In this document: piece by piece, positions 8,056-10,687 of the stretch | Layout of the letters: the number at the start of each line of letters is the position of its first letter | How positions within the stretch are numbered: the stretch's first letter is position 1 | Origin: an uncultured Collinsella sp. | Lineage (GTDB): Bacteria > Actinomycetota > Coriobacteriia > Coriobacteriales > Coriobacteriaceae | Length of the DNA stretch: 10,687 bases | Assembly: GCA_905210085.1 (NCBI GenBank) | Contig: CAJLVJ010000056.1 | Location: forward strand, 1-10,687 | Direction of reading: 5' to 3' | The notes under the pieces: generated by a model | Seen by the model: only the letters and a program-made list of their open reading frames with translations | The model's database searches: none | Told to the model about the DNA's origin: nothing | Position numbers and translations under genes: made by a program

Positions 8056-8949
8056 ATGGATACGAGTTATTACAACCGTCCCGGCGGCGAGGAACTTATG
8101 CGCCGCATGTCGAGCGAGACCCTGTTGACGCAGGGCCCCATGGGCAGCGTGCTGATGAGTGAATACGATGCCGCCGACATCCCACCGGCGTTTTGGAACC
8201 TTGCCGAGCCGCAGACTGTTTCTCGTATCCATCGCCTGTATGTCGCCGCCGGTGCGCAGGTGCTCATTACCAATACCTTTCAGGCATCAAGCTATGCCCT
8301 CAAGCAAGATCAGATTACGCCGTCCGTGGCTGAGGTCAATCGCGGTGCCGTCGACGATGCACGCCAGGCGCACCCTCAGCTGCTGCTGGGCTCGATGGGC
8401 CCGATCGGTATTGAGTGGTTTGCCGAGGACTCTGCCGAGTATCGTGAAATCCGAGGCATTGCGCGCGAACAGGCGCACGCCTTGCTCAATGCTGGTGTTG
8501 ACGGTCTGCTGATCGAGACGGTGACGTCTATCCGTAATTTGCAGCCCATACTTGCCGGCGCCCAGGATGCCGCCGACGGCATGCCTGTTTTGGTAAGTTT
8601 TGTCGTTGACGATAAAGGCGACCTGCTAGGCGATGGCCTCAACATCGAGGCTGCCGTTTTGTACGCCGAAAAGCACGGCGCAAACTCGGTTGGCGTTAAC
8701 TGCTGTTCACTTGCGGCCGCGAACGTGGCAGTGCCCAGGATGGTTGCATCGGCGACTACGCCCGTCACGGTACGTCCCAACGTGGGCGATCCGGTCCAAA
8801 CTCAGGATGGCCCTGTGTGGCGCGAGAATCCCGAAGCCTTCGCGCGTGCTTGCATCGAATGGAGGCATGCCGGTGCCGCAATGGTGGGCAGTTGCTGTGG
8901 GACCACGGCGATCACCACGGCGGCGATGGCCGAGGCGCTCGATATATAA
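8056..8949 (+). CDS. Homocysteine S-methyltransferase family protein
   Basis: The family is a zinc TIM barrel that methylates homocysteine to methionine; this protein matches the stand-alone N-terminal module of MetH and MmuM/BHMT types. It has 297 residues. Zinc ligands are predicted as C216 (GVNCC) and C280-C281 (GSCCGTT). Other family elements are ITNTFQAS (71-78), GSMGPIG (112-118), IETVTSIRNL (153-162), and RPNVGDP (240-246), the counterpart of the MetH PNAG segment. The usual DG(G/A)MGT near the start is QGPMGS (26-31), so the homocysteine-binding Asp is replaced by Gln. No cobalamin or folate domain follows. The ATG at 8056 lacks a close ribosome site (GAGGAA is 15 nt away, inside the regulator gene); an alternative ATG at 8098 has GAGGA 4 nt upstream. 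The methyl donor is unknown. Confidence 0.85.
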   Translation: MDTSYYNRPGGEELMRRMSSETLLTQGPMGSVLMSEYDAADIPPAFWNLAEPQTVSRIHRLYVAAGAQVLITNTFQASSYALKQDQITPSVAEVNRGAVDDARQAHPQLLLGSMGPIGIEWFAEDSAEYREIRGIAREQAHALLNAGVDGLLIETVTSIRNLQPILAGAQDAADGMPVLVSFVVDDKGDLLGDGLNIEAAVLYAEKHGANSVGVNCCSLAAANVAVPRMVASATTPVTVRPNVGDPVQTQDGPVWRENPEAFARACIEWRHAGAAMVGSCCGTTAITTAAMAEALDI

Positions 8950-8955
8950 AGGTCG

Positions 8956-8983
8956 AAACCGCTCCATACGGGGCGGTTTTTTT
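8956..8983 (+). terminator. Intrinsic terminator after the methyltransferase gene
   Basis: A 10-bp stem (8956-8965 with 8970-8979, one G-U pair) with loop ATAC is followed by seven T in a row (8977-8983, partly in the stem). It begins 7 nt after the stop and closes the regulator-methyltransferase transcription unit. Confidence 0.9.
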
Positions 8984-9094
8984 ATTGCCTGCACATCGTC
9001 GGTAGCATTTGCCCAAATGGTGAATGCCGGTTTTGGTAGGTTGCCGGGCAAGCGTTGCGGGTATACCCAATGCGTACCATGATCCAAACACTGT

Positions 9095-9100
9095 GAGGTG
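9095..9100 (+). promoter_or_regulatory. Ribosome binding site deciding the GTG start of the hexose mutase
   Basis: GAGGTG lies 7 nt before the GTG at 9108. The ATG at 9024, in frame, would give a 28-residue extension with no family similarity and no ribosome site, so GTG at 9108 is preferred. Confidence 0.75.
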
Positions 9101-9107
9101 TCTGCGC

Positions 9108-10508
9108 GTGTGCGCGATAATTCATTTTGGAACTGATGGTTGGCGCGCCCGCGTCGACGACGACTTTACCGCCGACAACGTTGCCCGCATTGCCGATGCC
9201 GTCGGCGAGTTGTGGCAAAAGATCAATCCCGGCAAAACAGTATATATAGGGTTCGACACCCGGCCGCAGGCGCGCGAGTTCGCTGAGCTTGCGGCAGGCG
9301 TGCTTGCCGCTCACGGATTGGACGCAGTGCTCGCATCTCGGCCCGTCCCAACCCCCGCCCTTACGTGGGCGGCGGCGTATGACGGCGAGGCCTGCGGTGC
9401 GCTCATGGTGACGGGGTCCCATCATCCTCAGGGGTATCTGTGCCTTAAACTACGCATGGGAGATGGCTCGACGGCCAATCAGGACGTCATCGAAGAGCTC
9501 GAAGAGAGCATGGCCCCCGAGCCGATGGGGATCGAGGAAAGCTATCGCACCGCGGATATTATTCCTGACTATATGCAGGCGGTGGCATCGTTTGTCGATG
9601 CCGAGGCCATTCGAGCCGCTCACCTGCGTGTGGTGGTTGACCCCATGGGCGGCGCGGCCCAGGGATATCTTGCCGACCTGCTGCGGGAGCTGGGCGTCGA
9701 GGTGCACGAGATTCATGCCGGAGAGTCGTCCGATCAAGAGGACATTTGCCCCGACCCTGTTGAGCCATGGGTGGACGCTTGCGAGCGTGCGGTTGTCGAG
9801 GACGGGGCGTGCGCGGGCCTGGTGACCGACGGCGATGCCGATCGTATCGGCGCGGTCGACGAACGCGGTAGATATATACATCCGCATCAAATCATGGCGC
9901 TTGTTTTGGGCGACCTCGTTCAATTCCGCAATTTGGAGGGGCGTGTCGTCGTCAATCTCTCGTGCTCGACACTCGTGCGCCGCATTGCTGAGGCGCTTGG
10001 CTGTCGTGTGACCGTTAAGCCGGTCGGTTTCAAATATATAGCTGCAGAGATGAAGAAGGGCGGCGTCCTCATGGGAGGCGAGGAGGCCGGTGGTATCGGC
10101 ATCGCCGCGCATATGCCCGAGCGTGATGGAATCCTTGCTTGTCTGATTCTGTGTGAGCTTATGGCAAAGACGGGCGCGCCCTTGGGCGTTTTGGTCGATC
10201 AGCTCGAGGCCAGTTTTGGTAAGACGAGCTATGGGCGTCGAGATTTGCGCCTTGAGGCCGAAGACGCCGAATCGCTGCGAACGCTGCTTCCTGGCATGAA
10301 TCCCAAATCGATTTGCGGCAAGGCGCCGCAGGCTGTAAGCCATATGGATGGTTTACGTTTGGCATTCGAGGATGACACGTGGCTGCTGGTCCGTCCTAGC
10401 GGGACCGAACCGGTGGTGCGCGTCTACGCCGAGGGGTTCTCGGTGGAAGAACGTGATGAGTTGCTCGATGCTGGCTGTGCTTTAGCTAAGGGGACGTATC
10501 CGCTTTAA
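9108..10508 (+). CDS. Phosphoglucomutase/phosphomannomutase family protein
   Basis: These alpha-D-phosphohexomutases move a phosphate between C1 and C6 of a hexose through a phosphoserine. The 466-residue product shows the four domains: FGTDGWRA (7-14), the active-site loop TGSHHP with Ser104 (102-107), the metal loop DGDADRIGAVDE (241-252), the sugar-specificity loop GGEEAGG (323-329) and the phosphate-binding loop RPSGTEPVVRVY (429-440). VGFKYIA and HMPERDGILACL resemble the PGM_like2 subgroup as I know it. Two loops deviate from the usual TASHNP and GEESGG. The start is GTG at 9108 with GAGGTG 7 nt upstream. The gene stands alone after a terminator and uses more A/T-ending codons, including the rare ATA, than the atp genes. 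The substrate (glucose, mannose or other) cannot be read from the sequence. No clear terminator follows. Confidence 0.92.
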   Translation: MCAIIHFGTDGWRARVDDDFTADNVARIADAVGELWQKINPGKTVYIGFDTRPQAREFAELAAGVLAAHGLDAVLASRPVPTPALTWAAAYDGEACGALMVTGSHHPQGYLCLKLRMGDGSTANQDVIEELEESMAPEPMGIEESYRTADIIPDYMQAVASFVDAEAIRAAHLRVVVDPMGGAAQGYLADLLRELGVEVHEIHAGESSDQEDICPDPVEPWVDACERAVVEDGACAGLVTDGDADRIGAVDERGRYIHPHQIMALVLGDLVQFRNLEGRVVVNLSCSTLVRRIAEALGCRVTVKPVGFKYIAAEMKKGGVLMGGEEAGGIGIAAHMPERDGILACLILCELMAKTGAPLGVLVDQLEASFGKTSYGRRDLRLEAEDAESLRTLLPGMNPKSICGKAPQAVSHMDGLRLAFEDDTWLLVRPSGTEPVVRVYAEGFSVEERDELLDAGCALAKGTYPL

Positions 10509-10597
10509 CCATGAGACTGCCTTATATAAAGAGATGCTCGGCGAGCGGTAGGTAACGGCTGGCAAACGTTAGTCGGATCCCAAGATGTGTAGGAAAT

Positions 10598-10687
10598 GTG
10601 TACGTCCAGATTCCCGCCCCCGGCGCCCCTCCGGTCTGGCAATATATCTCCTTGCCGCGCGGCCCGGTGGAACCGGATGAGCCGCAA
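10598..10687 (+). CDS. Possible 5' end of an unidentified gene, cut by the window edge
   Basis: From 10556 to the right edge one + frame is open, and from GTG at 10598 its codons end mostly in G or C, as in real genes here. The peptide begins VYVQIPAPGAPPVW and is Pro-rich with no motif I recognise. AGGA (10591-10594) is only 3 nt before this GTG, which is too close for comfort. Another frame from ATG 10596 is also open but has less gene-like composition. A TATATA string at 10523-10528 could be part of a promoter. Only 30 codons are visible, so this is a weak call. The rest of 10509-10687 shows no terminator, RNA gene or repeat that I can support. Confidence 0.3.
   Translation, partial: MYVQIPAPGAPPVWQYISLPRGPVEPDEPQ

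Noticed and set aside
7621..8065. Identical first 10 bases (ATGGATACGA) of the regulator and the methyltransferase genes
   Set aside because: The match is limited to three codons plus one base and the proteins are unrelated; chance is sufficient.
9059..9068. GGGTATACCC perfect palindrome upstream of the hexose mutase, with a faint likeness (GGTAT...GTACC) to the palindrome at 7548-7567
   Set aside because: Ten bases is short, the spacing differs from the other palindrome, and no convincing promoter was found around it, so it is not listed as an operator.
9024..9107. Longer hexose mutase starting at ATG 9024
   Set aside because: The extra 28 residues have no family similarity and no ribosome site, while GTG 9108 has GAGGTG at 7 nt.
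9450..10343. 297-codon open frame on the - strand opposite the hexose mutase
   Set aside because: The + strand frame carries all four mutase loops; the antisense product has no recognisable features.
10505..10687. 60-codon open frame on the - strand at the right edge
   Set aside because: No ribosome site can be seen, the composition is Arg-rich like other shadows, and the + frame has the better codon pattern.

Overview
The window looks like chromosomal DNA of a GC-rich Gram-positive anaerobe of the Coriobacteriia (Collinsella-like). This rests on strong C/G preference at third codon positions, TTG and GTG starts, an atp operon followed by murA and a LytR-CpsA-Psr gene, and intergenic repeats that resemble, from memory only, motifs in that class. 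The taxon is an inference. Most of the window is housekeeping sequence, and I do not see an undescribed multi-gene system.

Left block (1-5917, all + strand): the 3' end of atpA, then atpG, atpD and atpC of the F1 ATP synthase, packed with 5 nt, -1 nt (overlap) and 3 nt between genes. A strong intrinsic terminator follows atpC, with its T-run ending only 13 nt before the TTG start of murA. murA makes the first committed peptidoglycan precursor. 12 nt later comes an LCP-family membrane protein, which probably attaches glycopolymers to the wall. Energy and cell-wall genes are thus adjacent but separated by a terminator or attenuator.

Convergent gap (5918-6252, no gene): a 12-bp hairpin, a 99-nt nearly fully paired palindrome with 15-bp perfect ends, a degenerate 19-bp direct repeat set in nested inverted repeats, and the pepT terminator on the - strand.

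Right block (6253-10687): pepT (tripeptidase, - strand) is divergent from a DtxR/MntR-family regulator. Their shared 120-bp intergenic region carries a 20-bp palindrome that fits an operator. The regulator is followed 12 nt later by a homocysteine S-methyltransferase-like gene and an intrinsic terminator. Next is a GTG-started phosphoglucomutase/phosphomannomutase-like gene. The last ~180 bp hold no certain gene, although an open frame with coding-like composition runs off the right edge.

The best leads are the structured repeats at 5960-6146, the terminator abutting murA, the palindrome at 7548-7567, and active-site substitutions in the methyltransferase and the hexose mutase.
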